Shown here piece by piece: positions 27,778 to 37,267 of a stretch of DNA of 64,000 bases. The stretch comes from Spirosoma fluviale (GTDB lineage: Bacteria > Bacteroidota > Bacteroidia > Cytophagales > Spirosomataceae). The stretch covers positions 186,001 through 250,000 of the forward strand of contig CAMDJW010000002.1 in NCBI GenBank assembly GCA_945901025.1, read 5' to 3'. Under the pieces are notes generated by a model. The model ran no database searches. It was not told the origin of the DNA and worked only from the letters and a program-made list of their open reading frames with translations. How positions within the stretch are numbered: position 1 is the first letter of the stretch; each line of letters begins with the position of its first letter. The position numbers were made by a program, and so were the translations under genes.

Positions 27778-28605
27778 TTAGATTTTTTTGAGTTTAATGC
27801 ATGCCCAGCGATTTTTCTCCGTTTGAGTAATAAAAGCAAGTCCATTTTCAGTAGCCGATTTCAAAATCATTGAGACATCCTCTACATAAAACCCGCTTAA
27901 GAGTAATAAACCTCCGTCAACAATCCTTTCCGAATATTCATACATTTCAGATAATAAAATGTTGCGGTTGATGTTGGCCAACAACACATCGTATTTTTTC
28001 AATGATTCATTCACGATTGTGCCCTCGACAAAAATGATGTCGTCGCATTGGTTTAATCCCGCATTTTCAATCGAATTTTCAATAGACCAAGGGTCAATAT
28101 CAAATCCTTTTACCTCTTGCGATCCTAGCTTAGTGGCAACTAGGGCGAGAATTCCTGTTCCAGTTCCGGCGTCTAAAACCGATTTTCCTTGTAGTTCAAT
28201 CTCAAATAAAGCCTGAGTCATTAAAAATGTTGTCTCATGATGCCCAGTCCCAAAAGACATTTTAGGATTAATGACAATCTCCATTGCATACCCTGGCTCT
28301 GATTCATGAAAATTGGCCCGAATAAATACTTGGTTCGAAATTCGAATAGGGTCATAATTTGATTCCCAAACAGCATTCCAATTTTGCTTTTCAATTTCAT
28401 TTATTTGAAAAGAAATCGGGCCTAAAACTTCATATTTTTGAATGACTTCCGAAAAAAGAGCCAAGTCAAATAGATTAGTTTGACAATAGGCTATCAAACC
28501 GGTTTCCGAATCTTCAAAAATATCAAAATGTATTTCCCCCAATTCCGCCAACAAAATATCCACTTGTTCCGGCGAAGCCGAAATTATTACTTGTTGGGTC
28601 GTCAT
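27778..28605 (-). CDS. prmA: ribosomal protein L11 methyltransferase
   Basis: SAM-dependent trimethylation of L11. At 275 residues it is somewhat shorter than the E. coli enzyme, as is usual in Bacteroidota. The PrmA signatures are FGTGHHETT (about 117-125), motif I VLDAGTGTGILAL (about 141-153) and the catalytic-pocket LLANINRNIL (about 207-216). It lies 10 nt after the MlaD-like gene and is the last of the amiC-mlaD-prmA unit. Confidence 0.93.
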   Translation of the reverse strand: MTTQQVIISASPEQVDILLAELGEIHFDIFEDSETGLIAYCQTNLFDLALFSEVIQKYEVLGPISFQINEIEKQNWNAVWESNYDPIRISNQVFIRANFHESEPGYAMEIVINPKMSFGTGHHETTFLMTQALFEIELQGKSVLDAGTGTGILALVATKLGSQEVKGFDIDPWSIENSIENAGLNQCDDIIFVEGTIVNESLKKYDVLLANINRNILLSEMYEYSERIVDGGLLLLSGFYVEDVSMILKSATENGLAFITQTEKNRWACIKLKKI

Positions 28606-28615
28606 AAATTAATTA

Positions 28616-29569
28616 TTATTTATCAGGTGTTGGTCCCGGATCTTTTTTGCCAAAAACGGAAATATTGACATAACGCTTTGGCTGAAGCCTTACATCCATT
28701 AGTAATTTATCTAAATCTAACAGAGCCTTATTTAAGCTTACATACAAGCTATCATTCATCAATAATTTACCTGCCGTCCCCTGCCCTTTTTCTAATTTTG
28801 AAACAATTCTTTGAAGCGAGGTAACTGCTTTATTTGCTGAATTTAAGGTCTCGCCAATTTTAATTGCTTGCAATGAATCTGCAATGGTATTGAACTTAGT
28901 CAGCAACGGTTTTAATTGCTTTTCCGTTTCCACTAAACTGACCGACAATGCACGCATGTTGCCAGTAATTTGGTTAATGTTTGCCTTGTTTTCAGCCACT
29001 AAATCAGTCACAGATCCATTAATATTTACCACAGCCTTATTTGAGTTTTTCAACAAAGCATCTAAATAGGTTCCTGTGTTATCAAATTTCTTACTGATTT
29101 GTCGAAATGAAATCAATAATGAATCTGCATTAGAAATGACCGGAAGTGCGCGCTCTTTCAATAAGGATGTCAACCCTTTCTCATTCATGGATGAAATGAA
29201 TGACCCTTCAGGCAAAGTGCCGCTACCCAATAGCTCAAGACGAATTATTTTACCCCCCAGCAAAGCGCCATCAGAAAGAATGGCAATGGATTTATCAGGA
29301 ACTAAAAGTGATTTATTTAATCGCAACGCAACTAAAATTTTATTTCCCTTATCTGGAACCAAGGATACCTTCTTAACCTTGCCAACCTCTACTCCATTCA
29401 CCATCACTTGATTAGAAGCCATCAGGCCATCTACATTATCATATTGAACATAATATGTTTTTGAAGCCGAAAAAATATCATTCCCCTTCAAAAAGTTAAA
29501 TCCAAAATAAAGAATTAAAAACGCCATTAGCGCTAAAAAACCTACCTTAAGTTCGTTGCTCTTCAACAT
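28616..29569 (-). CDS. MlaD-type MCE-domain protein
   Basis: A 317-residue protein anchored by one N-terminal membrane segment (about 9-26). A single MCE/MlaD domain (about 37-115) has VMVNGVEVGKVKKVSLVPD. It is followed by a long helical, probably coiled-coil tail (about 140-300) rich in Asn, Ser and Leu. MCE proteins form hexameric rings that shuttle phospholipids between inner and outer membranes. The usual partners MlaE and MlaF are not adjacent. The operon with amiC and prmA starts at amiC, with 6 and 10 nt spacings. Confidence 0.88.
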   Translation of the reverse strand: MLKSNELKVGFLALMAFLILYFGFNFLKGNDIFSASKTYYVQYDNVDGLMASNQVMVNGVEVGKVKKVSLVPDKGNKILVALRLNKSLLVPDKSIAILSDGALLGGKIIRLELLGSGTLPEGSFISSMNEKGLTSLLKERALPVISNADSLLISFRQISKKFDNTGTYLDALLKNSNKAVVNINGSVTDLVAENKANINQITGNMRALSVSLVETEKQLKPLLTKFNTIADSLQAIKIGETLNSANKAVTSLQRIVSKLEKGQGTAGKLLMNDSLYVSLNKALLDLDKLLMDVRLQPKRYVNISVFGKKDPGPTPDK

Positions 29570-29575
29570 ATATCT

Positions 29576-30376
29576 CTATCGTTCAATTTCTTCTTTATAC
29601 TGCTTAAACGCTTTTGCGATTCCTTCGGCAACTTCCTTTTGACCTTTTTCAGAGGCTAAATAGTTTTCTTCCTCTGGATTGGTTAAAAACCCTGTTTCAA
29701 TCAAAACACTTGGCATTGCAGTCCTCCATATAACCAAAAACCCTGCTTGCTTAACTCCAAAACTCTTTCTTTGATAGTTTTTCAAAAATTGCTCCTCTAC
29801 TTTTGAAGCAAATTTTACCGAACTCGCCATGAACGCACTTTGATAATTTGCCATCATAATATGTGCTAATGGAGAACTAGGATCAAAACCACTATAGGTA
29901 GTTTGATAATCTTTTTCCTGCAAAATTACCGAGTTTTCACGCTTGGCTACATTCAAGTTCCCATCTGTTTTATGTAAACCCATCGTATAAGTTTCGGTAC
30001 CATAGGCAGATTTATTGGCCGACGCGTTACAATGTACAGAAATAAAAAGATCTGCTTTATTCCGATTGGCAATATTAGCCCGCTCATTTAATTCAACAAA
30101 ATCATCCGAATCACGGGTATATATCACCTTCAAATCAGGGTATTCTTCTTTCAGTTTGCGACCCAATTCCAAAATGATTTTTAATGTCACCTTACCCTCA
30201 TGTGATCCCTTAGGGCCCATGCAGCCTGGATCTTTACCTCCATGCCCGGCATCTAAGCACACTATTTTAATTGAATTTTTGGGGGATTTTTTTATCGAAT
30301 CAATAGTCGGATTTACAGCCGATATAAGTATTAGGGCTAAGCAAAAAATAAAAATAAGTCGAACTGTTGAAAACAT
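29576..30376 (-). CDS. amiC: N-acetylmuramoyl-L-alanine amidase
   Basis: Zinc amidase of the Amidase_3 type that cuts the stem peptide from muramic acid in peptidoglycan; it helps daughter-cell separation. It is exported, with an N-terminal hydrophobic signal (about 5-22). Zinc and catalytic residues are visible in LDAGHGGKDPG (H45), ISVHCNA and LIETGFLTNPEEE. At 266 residues it contains only the catalytic domain, without the AMIN domain of E. coli AmiC; the symbol denotes family membership. It is first in the amiC-mlaD-prmA operon and divergent from lptD. Confidence 0.93.
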   Translation of the reverse strand: MFSTVRLIFIFCLALILISAVNPTIDSIKKSPKNSIKIVCLDAGHGGKDPGCMGPKGSHEGKVTLKIILELGRKLKEEYPDLKVIYTRDSDDFVELNERANIANRNKADLFISVHCNASANKSAYGTETYTMGLHKTDGNLNVAKRENSVILQEKDYQTTYSGFDPSSPLAHIMMANYQSAFMASSVKFASKVEEQFLKNYQRKSFGVKQAGFLVIWRTAMPSVLIETGFLTNPEEENYLASEKGQKEVAEGIAKAFKQYKEEIER

Positions 30377-30415
30377 TATTTTTTAATTAATACACTTAGG
30401 TACCACGCAATCATG

Positions 30416-30446
30416 TAATTTTGTCAATCTTTTAAAAACAAAGATA
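30416..30446. promoter_or_regulatory. divergent Bacteroidota -7 boxes between amiC and lptD
   Basis: On the plus strand TAATTTTG (30416-30423) fits TAnnTTTG, about 44 nt before the lptD start. On the minus strand TATCTTTG (30439-30446) does the same, about 62 nt before amiC. Neither has a good -33 TTG at 19 nt, so both are moderate calls. Confidence 0.45.
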
Positions 30447-30467
30447 ATTATAATTTTTAAATTCCAT

Positions 30468-33188
30468 TTGATAAATAAATCCACATATTACCTTTTCATG
30501 CTTTGCATGGGAATATTCATTGGCCTAACAGACGTTAGCGCCCAACGAGTTATTTCGGGTGATTCGGTTAAAAAATCAATCAGTCCCAAAGACTCATTAT
30601 CAAAATCAACCGACTTAGAAACAACCGTTTTTTATTCAGCCATTGACTCGACGGTATTAGATGCGGAAAAACAAGTGGTTAATTTATACGGAGGGGCGAA
30701 ATTAAAATATGGTAATATCGCTTTAGAAGCGGACTATATTAGGTTAGATTGGTCAAAAAATGAGGTTTTTGCTAGAGGAACTTTAGACACGGCGACAAAA
30801 AAAATAATAGGCCTTCCGGTATTTACACAGGGTCAAGATAAATATGACTCGGAAGAAGTTCGCTACAATTTCAAATCGAAACGTGCATCAATAAAAGCGA
30901 TTGTAACTCAGCAAGGGGAAGGATTTGTCCAAGGGAAAACGGTAAAAAAAGACGAGGAGGATAATCTATACATTCGAAATGCCATTTATACCACCTGTAA
31001 TTTAACACATCCCCATTTCCACATTAAAGCGAGTAAAATCAAAGTCGTCGGGAAAAAAGAAATTATTTCTGGACCCTTTCACTTTGAGCTTAATGATATT
31101 CCATTGCCCATTGGGCTTCCTTTTGGGTTTTTCCCCTATTCCCAACCCAAGGAAGCTGGGAAATCGGGCATTATTGTTCCTACTTATGGAGAAGAACCTT
31201 CTGGAAGAGGATTCTATTTGAGAGAGGGGGGGTATTACTGGGCAGCTAGTGAAAATATAGGCGTTCGATTTACAGGCCAAATTTACTCGAAAGGTGGCTG
31301 GGGTTTAGGAGCCAACTCACAATATAATAAGCGTTATCGGTTCGCTGGTAGTTTCAACTTAGCATTTAATCGAAACACGAATGGGGATGAATTTTCTCCC
31401 ACTAAACGTACTGACTTTTCTTTACAGTGGTCGCATAGCCCTCAAAGTAGAGGAAATTCAAGCTTTTCTGCTTCCGTTAATATTGCCTCAAATTCCTACA
31501 ACCAATTCAATAATTATAATAGCCAGCAATATTTATCCAATACGATTGGGTCATCCGTGCAATACTCCAAAAATATTGGACAAACCATAAGAACAGGAAT
31601 CAGTTTACGTATTAATCAAAATACAACCACTCGGGTTTTTGATGCAGGGACAGAATTTAATTTTGGTCTAAATCAATTTCAACCGTTCAAAAGAAAAAAC
31701 TCGCTAGGGGACCAATTTTTAGATCAATTTAGACTGGGGCTTGATTTTTCTGGGGGTATCAGTATGACGAATCAAGTATCTGATCCTTATACTCGATATG
31801 AATTTGATGTGTATCCTAGGGAATCTAACAGTCAAAGAGGGGTCATTCAGAGGCCATTTATTCCTAAAACGATGGATGATTTACCTCCAGGAGTTATTCC
31901 AGTGGATGCAAGTACATTACCTCTACTTTGGGAAAAAGCACAAACAAAATTCAATTATAGTATTCCATTATCCTTGCCCAACTTAAAATTAAACAAATAT
32001 GTGAATCTAACACCAGGAGTTTCGTGGTCCGGAAATATGTACACAAGGTCGTATAAGTACACCTATATGAAAAGTGACTCGACCGTTAGAATTGATACCA
32101 TCGGAGGATTGCCAAAATTCAATTCACAACTTTCATTTTCTGCCAGCATGAATACTCGGATTTATGGTACACTTAGATTCAAGAAAGGAAGGTTAGAGGC
32201 TCTGAGGCATACGATAGCCCCTAGCGTTAGCTTGAGTTATACACCCGATTATTCGGATCCAACTTATGGGTATTATCAAGATGTTCGAATCAACAACCGT
32301 AAATTTATTAACAACCAGGGAGTAGAACAGGTAGGAGATATCAGGCGGATTAGCACTTTTGACCCAAGGCAAATGAGTTATGGTGGCGCTTCAGGGAGTA
32401 TCAGTTTTGGACTTCAAAATACACTTGAGGCAAAATTGAAAACTAAATCAGATACTGCGACCAAACAAAATGAAAAAATTACGATTCTAGATAATTTTGG
32501 TATCAATGGAAGTTATAATATGCTGGCAAAAGAATTTCCCTTGTCCAATTTAAATTTCAATGCAAACTCAAGAGTAAGTGAATTTGATATAAACGTAGGA
32601 GGAAGTTTTGATCCCTACTTATATGTGAAAGACAACTCATTTTTTGAAGTAGGTAGGAGAACTCCTGATTTAATGGTGGGTCAAGGGGAAGGACTTGCGA
32701 GATTAACGGCGCTTAATCTATCCATTGGCCGAAGATTTGCTCCCGCAAAGGCGAAGGATTTAAAGACTAGTACGAATGCATCTGAAGCCCAATTAAAACA
32801 AATAAATCGCAACATAGACGACTACGTTGATTGGAATGTGCCTTGGACATTTTCATTTAGTTACCAGTTTAGCATGAATAGAATGGGATTGGCTGCCGCA
32901 CAACAAATTAGTGGATTAACATTTCAAGGAGATTTGAGCTTAACGGAAAAATGGAAATTTTCTATGAGCTCAGGATATGATTTCAAGTATAGCGGACTTA
33001 CCTACACAAATATGTCGGTGCATCGAGATCTTCATTGCTGGGAACTGAATTTAAATTGGACCCCCATAGCAAGTCCATTTTATGGCCGTGCATCAAATTA
33101 TTCTTTTGACCTTCGAGTAAAATCGACCTTACTTCAAGAATTAAAAATTTCTCGCAGGAGAAGTTTTTATGACAAGGGCGGTTTTTAG
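30468..33188 (+). CDS. lptD: LptD-like LPS-assembly outer-membrane protein
   Basis: A 906-residue exported protein. The N-terminal signal ends near DVSAQ (about residue 26). A periplasmic OstA/LptA-like beta-jellyroll (about 50-200) precedes a long C-terminal region of alternating aromatic and polar residues that fits the LptD beta-barrel. Bacteroidota LptD inserts LPS into the outer leaflet. Start: the only in-frame choices are TTG 30468 and ATG 30498. TTG gives a positively charged signal peptide and is preferred. The 3' end overlaps msrA by 4 nt, tail to tail. Two cysteines near 174 and 848 could form a disulfide. Confidence 0.87.
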   Translation: MINKSTYYLFMLCMGIFIGLTDVSAQRVISGDSVKKSISPKDSLSKSTDLETTVFYSAIDSTVLDAEKQVVNLYGGAKLKYGNIALEADYIRLDWSKNEVFARGTLDTATKKIIGLPVFTQGQDKYDSEEVRYNFKSKRASIKAIVTQQGEGFVQGKTVKKDEEDNLYIRNAIYTTCNLTHPHFHIKASKIKVVGKKEIISGPFHFELNDIPLPIGLPFGFFPYSQPKEAGKSGIIVPTYGEEPSGRGFYLREGGYYWAASENIGVRFTGQIYSKGGWGLGANSQYNKRYRFAGSFNLAFNRNTNGDEFSPTKRTDFSLQWSHSPQSRGNSSFSASVNIASNSYNQFNNYNSQQYLSNTIGSSVQYSKNIGQTIRTGISLRINQNTTTRVFDAGTEFNFGLNQFQPFKRKNSLGDQFLDQFRLGLDFSGGISMTNQVSDPYTRYEFDVYPRESNSQRGVIQRPFIPKTMDDLPPGVIPVDASTLPLLWEKAQTKFNYSIPLSLPNLKLNKYVNLTPGVSWSGNMYTRSYKYTYMKSDSTVRIDTIGGLPKFNSQLSFSASMNTRIYGTLRFKKGRLEALRHTIAPSVSLSYTPDYSDPTYGYYQDVRINNRKFINNQGVEQVGDIRRISTFDPRQMSYGGASGSISFGLQNTLEAKLKTKSDTATKQNEKITILDNFGINGSYNMLAKEFPLSNLNFNANSRVSEFDINVGGSFDPYLYVKDNSFFEVGRRTPDLMVGQGEGLARLTALNLSIGRRFAPAKAKDLKTSTNASEAQLKQINRNIDDYVDWNVPWTFSFSYQFSMNRMGLAAAQQISGLTFQGDLSLTEKWKFSMSSGYDFKYSGLTYTNMSVHRDLHCWELNLNWTPIASPFYGRASNYSFDLRVKSTLLQELKISRRRSFYDKGGF

Positions 33189-33850
33189 TTAAGTTTCTCC
33201 TTAAACGTTTTCAAAAACTTATCCATTTTTGGCTTAATTACAATTTGGCAATAAGGTTGATCACCATTTTGGTTAAAGTAGTTTTGATGATAATCTTCTG
33301 CAGTGTAAAAAAGAGAAGCCTGACTTATTTCAGTTACAATAGGATTAGGAAATACTTTTTGCGCATTTAATTTTGTCTTCCAAGCCATAGCCGCTTCCTT
33401 TTGAGCTTCGTTATGAAAAAATATAGCTGATCGATACTGAGTACCCACGTCGGCACCCTGTCTATTCAACGTGGTAGGATCATGTGTTTGCCAAAATACC
33501 TCCAATATCGTTTCAAAAGAAATGATTTTAGGATCGTAGACTAGTTGGCACACCTCAGCATGACCCGTTAATCCTGTGCAAACATCACGATAACTTGGGT
33601 TTTTCATTTTGCCACCCATGTACCCAGAAGTGACACTTTTCACTCCTTTTAACCTTTGGTAAACTGCCTCCACACACCAAAAACACCCCGCACCTAAGGT
33701 TACAGTCTCTAAATTAGCCCCTGATAAGTTTTGTGATTCTTCCATTGTATTTTTATTTTTTGTATTTGTAGCGTTTCCGCAAGAAAAATGAACAAAACCC
33801 AGAATTATACTTAAAACGAAGCTTACATTTTTAATCCAACGATTCATCAT
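33185..33850 (-). CDS. msrA: peptide-methionine (S)-S-oxide reductase, lipoprotein form
   Basis: Reduces methionine-S-sulfoxide in proteins. From ATG 33850 it has 221 residues: a lipoprotein signal with lipobox HFSC (C24), a linker, then the MsrA domain with the catalytic cysteine in GAGCFWC (C56), GYMGGK, TGHAEVCQLVYDP, FFHNEAQ and a C-terminal region. The reading frame is open further upstream, to 34021, but that extension is the antisense of the divergent gene at 33900 and lacks any MsrA homology. The lipidated form suggests action in the periplasm. Confidence 0.92.
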   Translation of the reverse strand: MMNRWIKNVSFVLSIILGFVHFSCGNATNTKNKNTMEESQNLSGANLETVTLGAGCFWCVEAVYQRLKGVKSVTSGYMGGKMKNPSYRDVCTGLTGHAEVCQLVYDPKIISFETILEVFWQTHDPTTLNRQGADVGTQYRSAIFFHNEAQKEAAMAWKTKLNAQKVFPNPIVTEISQASLFYTAEDYHQNYFNQNGDQPYCQIVIKPKMDKFLKTFKEKLN

Positions 33851-33864
33851 GTTTTTTATTTTAG

Positions 33865-33872
33865 TAGTTTTG
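33865..33872 (+). promoter_or_regulatory. Bacteroidota -7 box for the PAP2_C gene
   Basis: TAGTTTTG matches TAnnTTTG, 28 nt before ATG 33900, in the short divergent gap with msrA. Confidence 0.45.
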
Positions 33873-33899
33873 CAACGCGTAAATATAACAAAAAGCTGA

Positions 33900-34538
33900 A
33901 TGAAAGGTTTTATAAATTCTATAAGAGGGGCTTGGGCTGAGGCATGGAAAGAATCATCATTCAGACTTAGTTTTTCATTGGCTATACTTTCATTTTCAGT
34001 TTTTCCATGGAAAGCAGCCACTTATTTTCAATGGATCCAGCTGCGGGAAGGCATTGTTTTAAACGATTTTATTTTAGAGCTCATCCCTGCAAAAAACGTT
34101 TCTTGCCCCATTTTCTCAATCATTTATTGCACGGTTATTTATTTAATCTTCAGACTTTTGGCCACGCCAAAAATATTTGTTTGGTTTGCTTGGGCATTTA
34201 ACTTGGAAACAGTCTTTCGATTTTTAACCATTTATTTTGTTGCCTTAAATCCTCCGTTAGGGATTGTCGATTTACATGACCCGGTCGCAGCCGTATTCAT
34301 TTATGGGGAGAATATGCCTATAACAAAAGACCTATTCTTTTCAGGACATACCGCTACGATGGTGTTTGCGTGTTATTTCTTGCCGCTCAAAAAAGAAAAA
34401 ATTCTGGCTATGCTCTTGAGTTTAATACTAGCTTTATTACTGCTTATCCAACATGTACATTATACCATCGACATCGTCATGGCCCCTTTGTTCACATTAT
34501 TAGCTATTGGTATTATAAAAAAACTAATTAAAAATTAG
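33900..34538 (+). CDS. PAP2_C (sphingomyelin-synthase-like) membrane protein
   Basis: A 212-residue protein with about six membrane segments. The two conserved active-site blocks of the PAP2_C/sphingomyelin synthase family are visible: DLFFSGHTATM (about 144-154) and HVHYTIDI (about 182-189), giving the predicted His-His-Asp catalytic triad. Family members transfer phospho-headgroups onto ceramide or diacylglycerol. Bacteroidota make sphingolipids, so a headgroup transferase is a reasonable inference, but substrate and direction are unknown; a plain lipid phosphatase is the alternative. Its end overlaps the convergent dehydratase gene by 11 nt. Confidence 0.75.
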   Translation: MKGFINSIRGAWAEAWKESSFRLSFSLAILSFSVFPWKAATYFQWIQLREGIVLNDFILELIPAKNVSCPIFSIIYCTVIYLIFRLLATPKIFVWFAWAFNLETVFRFLTIYFVALNPPLGIVDLHDPVAAVFIYGENMPITKDLFFSGHTATMVFACYFLPLKKEKILAMLLSLILALLLLIQHVHYTIDIVMAPLFTLLAIGIIKKLIKN

Positions 34539-36471
34539 TCTTACGCTTGATGTTGACAGTTACTTTGTCAAGCTTCTCAAAGATTGAGTTATTTGATTTG
34601 TATTCAGGAATTACCTCCTTGATTTTCGAAACGAGATCATTATTATTTCCTCCCTCGTCCAAAACTTCTTGCATTAGGTTCATCTGAATATCCATGTAGG
34701 AATAACTTGGCACATTCACTTTAGCAATTAAAATTTTAGGATGGTGTGTAGGCAGCGTATTTTCATCCGTGCTTAGAAGTTCCTCGTACAACTTTTCTCC
34801 TGGACGCAAACCTGTAAATTTAATTTCGATATCGCGGTCGACACGCATTCCGCTTAGGGTAATCATTTTTTTGGCTAGGTTAATAATTTTAACCGATTCG
34901 CCCATGTCAAAGACAAAAACCTCACCGCCCTCTCCCATAGTAGCCGCCTCTAATACGAGTTCGCAAGCTTCAGGAATGGTCATAAAATAGCGGGTGATAT
35001 CTGGGTGAGTGACAGTCACGGGGCCTCCTCGTTCAATTTGTTTTTTAAACAATGGAATAACGGAACCATTTGAACCTAAAACGTTACCAAATCGAGTCGC
35101 AATAAATTTGGTATGCATGCCTTCCAACTGATTCATCGACTGTGTATACATTTCAGCAAATCGCTTCGTGGCACCCATTACATTTGTAGGATTTACAGCT
35201 TTATCTGTCGAAACCATCACAAATTTATCTACCGCATTTTCAGCGGCTAAATCTGCTAAAATACGCGTACCTAAAATATTAATTTTAACAGCTTCGTAAG
35301 GATTCTTTTCCATCAAAGGCACGTGCTTGTAGGCTGCTGCGTGAAAAACAATGGAAGGTTTATGCGTCCGGAAAATGTAGGACATTCGATTGATGTCAGA
35401 TACGTCAGCTACCTTCACAACAATCTCTGTATTGGAAGGAATTCGACCTACCAATTCATATTCTAAATCAAATAGCCCAGACTCTGCTTGGTCTACTAAA
35501 ATAATTTTTGAAGGGAAATAGGCGATCAATTGGCGTACAATTTCTGAGCCAATAGAGCCGGCCGCGCCTGTAACTAAAATAGACTTACTATTCATTTCCT
35601 CAGAGATCATCTTATTGTTCATCTGAATCTCCTCGCGACCCAATAAATCTTCAATTTTTACATTATGAATCTGATTGATCGCAAACTCTCCACCGACCCA
35701 TTTGTCTACCGGGGGCAATGTTTTAACCACAACTCCTCGATCCAAAAACTCATCGGAAATTTTTCTCTTAGCCTGTATATTAATGTTTTTAATGGCCATA
35801 ATGACCTGAAGTCCTTCATAAGTATCCACAAACTTATCCAAGGCTTCGGCTAAATTAAATACCCTGATTCCTTCGATGGTTTTGCCAACTTTAGAATCAT
35901 TGTCGTCAATAAATCCAAGTACTTGATAATTTATTCCTCGGTCATTTTGAATCACGTTTTTAGTCAATAGACCAGAATACCCCGCTCCATAAATTAATAC
36001 TCCAACGGCTGGCTTAAACTCATTAATAAAGGATTCATAAAACTTTTTAACCATGAATCGAAGACTCACCAATAAAAACAAGCAAATGAAAAAGTCAATA
36101 ACTAAGATGGAAATTGGCACATAAATCAATGTTTCCACTTGCAAAAAATACCTAATCCCGAGTGAAATCACAGCGGCTACCATTGTGCCCGTAAATATTG
36201 TTTTCAAGATTAATACCGCATCCTCAATACTCGTATGCCGGATAATCCCTGAATAGGTCTTGAAATATAAAAATGTGATAACGCGAATACTTAACAAGAA
36301 AACGAAGTGGTAAATGAAAACATCTAAATGAAGTTCCTCGTACCTAAAATTTAATCTTAATGCTGTCGCTACTAAAAAAGAGAAAATAGTAATCACGACG
36401 TCAATGGCAAGAACCAACCACCTAGACAGGAACCGATTTGAATAACGACGTATGAATAAAGACTGAGTCAT
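34528..36471 (-). CDS. membrane-bound nucleotide-sugar 4,6-dehydratase (CapD/WbpM/PglF type)
   Basis: A 647-residue polysaccharide-biosynthesis enzyme. Four N-terminal membrane segments (about 15-135) precede a CoA-binding-like Rossmann part (GAGYSG near 165) and the catalytic SDR domain with GAAGSIGSEI (about 300-309), YKHVPLMEKNP and STDKAVNPTNVMGATK. The active-site tyrosine is replaced by Met (NVMGATK), as is typical of the WbpM/PglF dehydratases of this group. It acts on UDP-GlcNAc or UDP-GalNAc to make 4-keto-6-deoxy sugars for surface glycans. It is probably the first gene of its own transcript. Confidence 0.9.
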   Translation of the reverse strand: MTQSLFIRRYSNRFLSRWLVLAIDVVITIFSFLVATALRLNFRYEELHLDVFIYHFVFLLSIRVITFLYFKTYSGIIRHTSIEDAVLILKTIFTGTMVAAVISLGIRYFLQVETLIYVPISILVIDFFICLFLLVSLRFMVKKFYESFINEFKPAVGVLIYGAGYSGLLTKNVIQNDRGINYQVLGFIDDNDSKVGKTIEGIRVFNLAEALDKFVDTYEGLQVIMAIKNINIQAKRKISDEFLDRGVVVKTLPPVDKWVGGEFAINQIHNVKIEDLLGREEIQMNNKMISEEMNSKSILVTGAAGSIGSEIVRQLIAYFPSKIILVDQAESGLFDLEYELVGRIPSNTEIVVKVADVSDINRMSYIFRTHKPSIVFHAAAYKHVPLMEKNPYEAVKINILGTRILADLAAENAVDKFVMVSTDKAVNPTNVMGATKRFAEMYTQSMNQLEGMHTKFIATRFGNVLGSNGSVIPLFKKQIERGGPVTVTHPDITRYFMTIPEACELVLEAATMGEGGEVFVFDMGESVKIINLAKKMITLSGMRVDRDIEIKFTGLRPGEKLYEELLSTDENTLPTHHPKILIAKVNVPSYSYMDIQMNLMQEVLDEGGNNNDLVSKIKEVIPEYKSNNSIFEKLDKVTVNIKRKTNF

Positions 36472-36562
36472 TTACTAGTATTAATCTATTTTAATTCAAT
36501 CAACAAAGTTACCAATATATTCATAAGATGATATCAAAATTTATTAAACGGGAAATCAATCT

Positions 36563-37264
36563 TTAAATTAATTGAGAATCTCCCAGCCTTAGAACTACCT
36601 CTTCCTTATCATTCCACATTAAAACATCAATCATAGAAAGCCCATTGACAAACTCTTTTGTATTCCCTTGAGGATAGGGATTCAAATTGGGTTTTAAAAA
36701 ATGCAAATCAATGCCATTTTCTTTGAAAAAGCCTTTTTCGTATAATTCTTGGCCGTTAACCGCATTAATATAGCTAGATTCCCCTAGCGATTTTGTAATT
36801 TCAATTAACCTTTCAGCGCGGCCAAGGTCATTATAAACGGATAATGTAGAACTCTGGTAGAATTTTTTTTCTAAACCAAGGTAGGTCCAAGTAGCTTGAA
36901 CGCTTTCATTAGCTAAATCCGCCAAACTCTCAAATTTTGTTTGCAAAACCTGATCCACTAGATCTCTAACTTCCGTAAAATTTGGTGCTTTTTTGTAGGC
37001 AGAATCTAATTGACTCATGAATTTATTTGGAAACTCTTTACCCCAAGAGACCGTTGATTCCCTAATCGTTTTGTTTTGACTTTGTTTTTTTAAGGGAATG
37101 GTAAACAAAAACTCATTCCCCTGCATTAAAATTCTATTCCGATTGATCCATCCTTTTTTAATAAACATCACATCATCATAAAAGACAAAATGATCGACCG
37201 CATGAACTAATTGGAAATAGCCCAAATAAGGAAAAAAATAAGGTTGCATGATTGCTACCGCCAT
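36563..37264 (-). CDS. WbqC family protein
   Basis: A 233-residue soluble protein of the WbqC-like family, recognised by its opening (AIMQPYFFPYLGYFQLVHA, 4-22), FYDDVMFIKKGWINRN and the central ESSYINAVNGQELY. Members lie in O-antigen and capsule loci and are thought to take part in modified-sugar synthesis, though the reaction is poorly defined. It begins 3 nt after the thiL stop and lies upstream of the CapD-like dehydratase on the same strand, so a glycan role fits the context. Confidence 0.88.
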   Translation of the reverse strand: MAVAIMQPYFFPYLGYFQLVHAVDHFVFYDDVMFIKKGWINRNRILMQGNEFLFTIPLKKQSQNKTIRESTVSWGKEFPNKFMSQLDSAYKKAPNFTEVRDLVDQVLQTKFESLADLANESVQATWTYLGLEKKFYQSSTLSVYNDLGRAERLIEITKSLGESSYINAVNGQELYEKGFFKENGIDLHFLKPNLNPYPQGNTKEFVNGLSMIDVLMWNDKEEVVLRLGDSQLI

Positions 37265-37267
37265 ATT

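Noticed and set aside
33851-34021. N-terminal extension of the msrA frame by 57 residues
   Set aside because: It is the antisense of the divergent PAP2_C gene and lacks MsrA similarity; the start at 33850 gives a clean lipoprotein signal.
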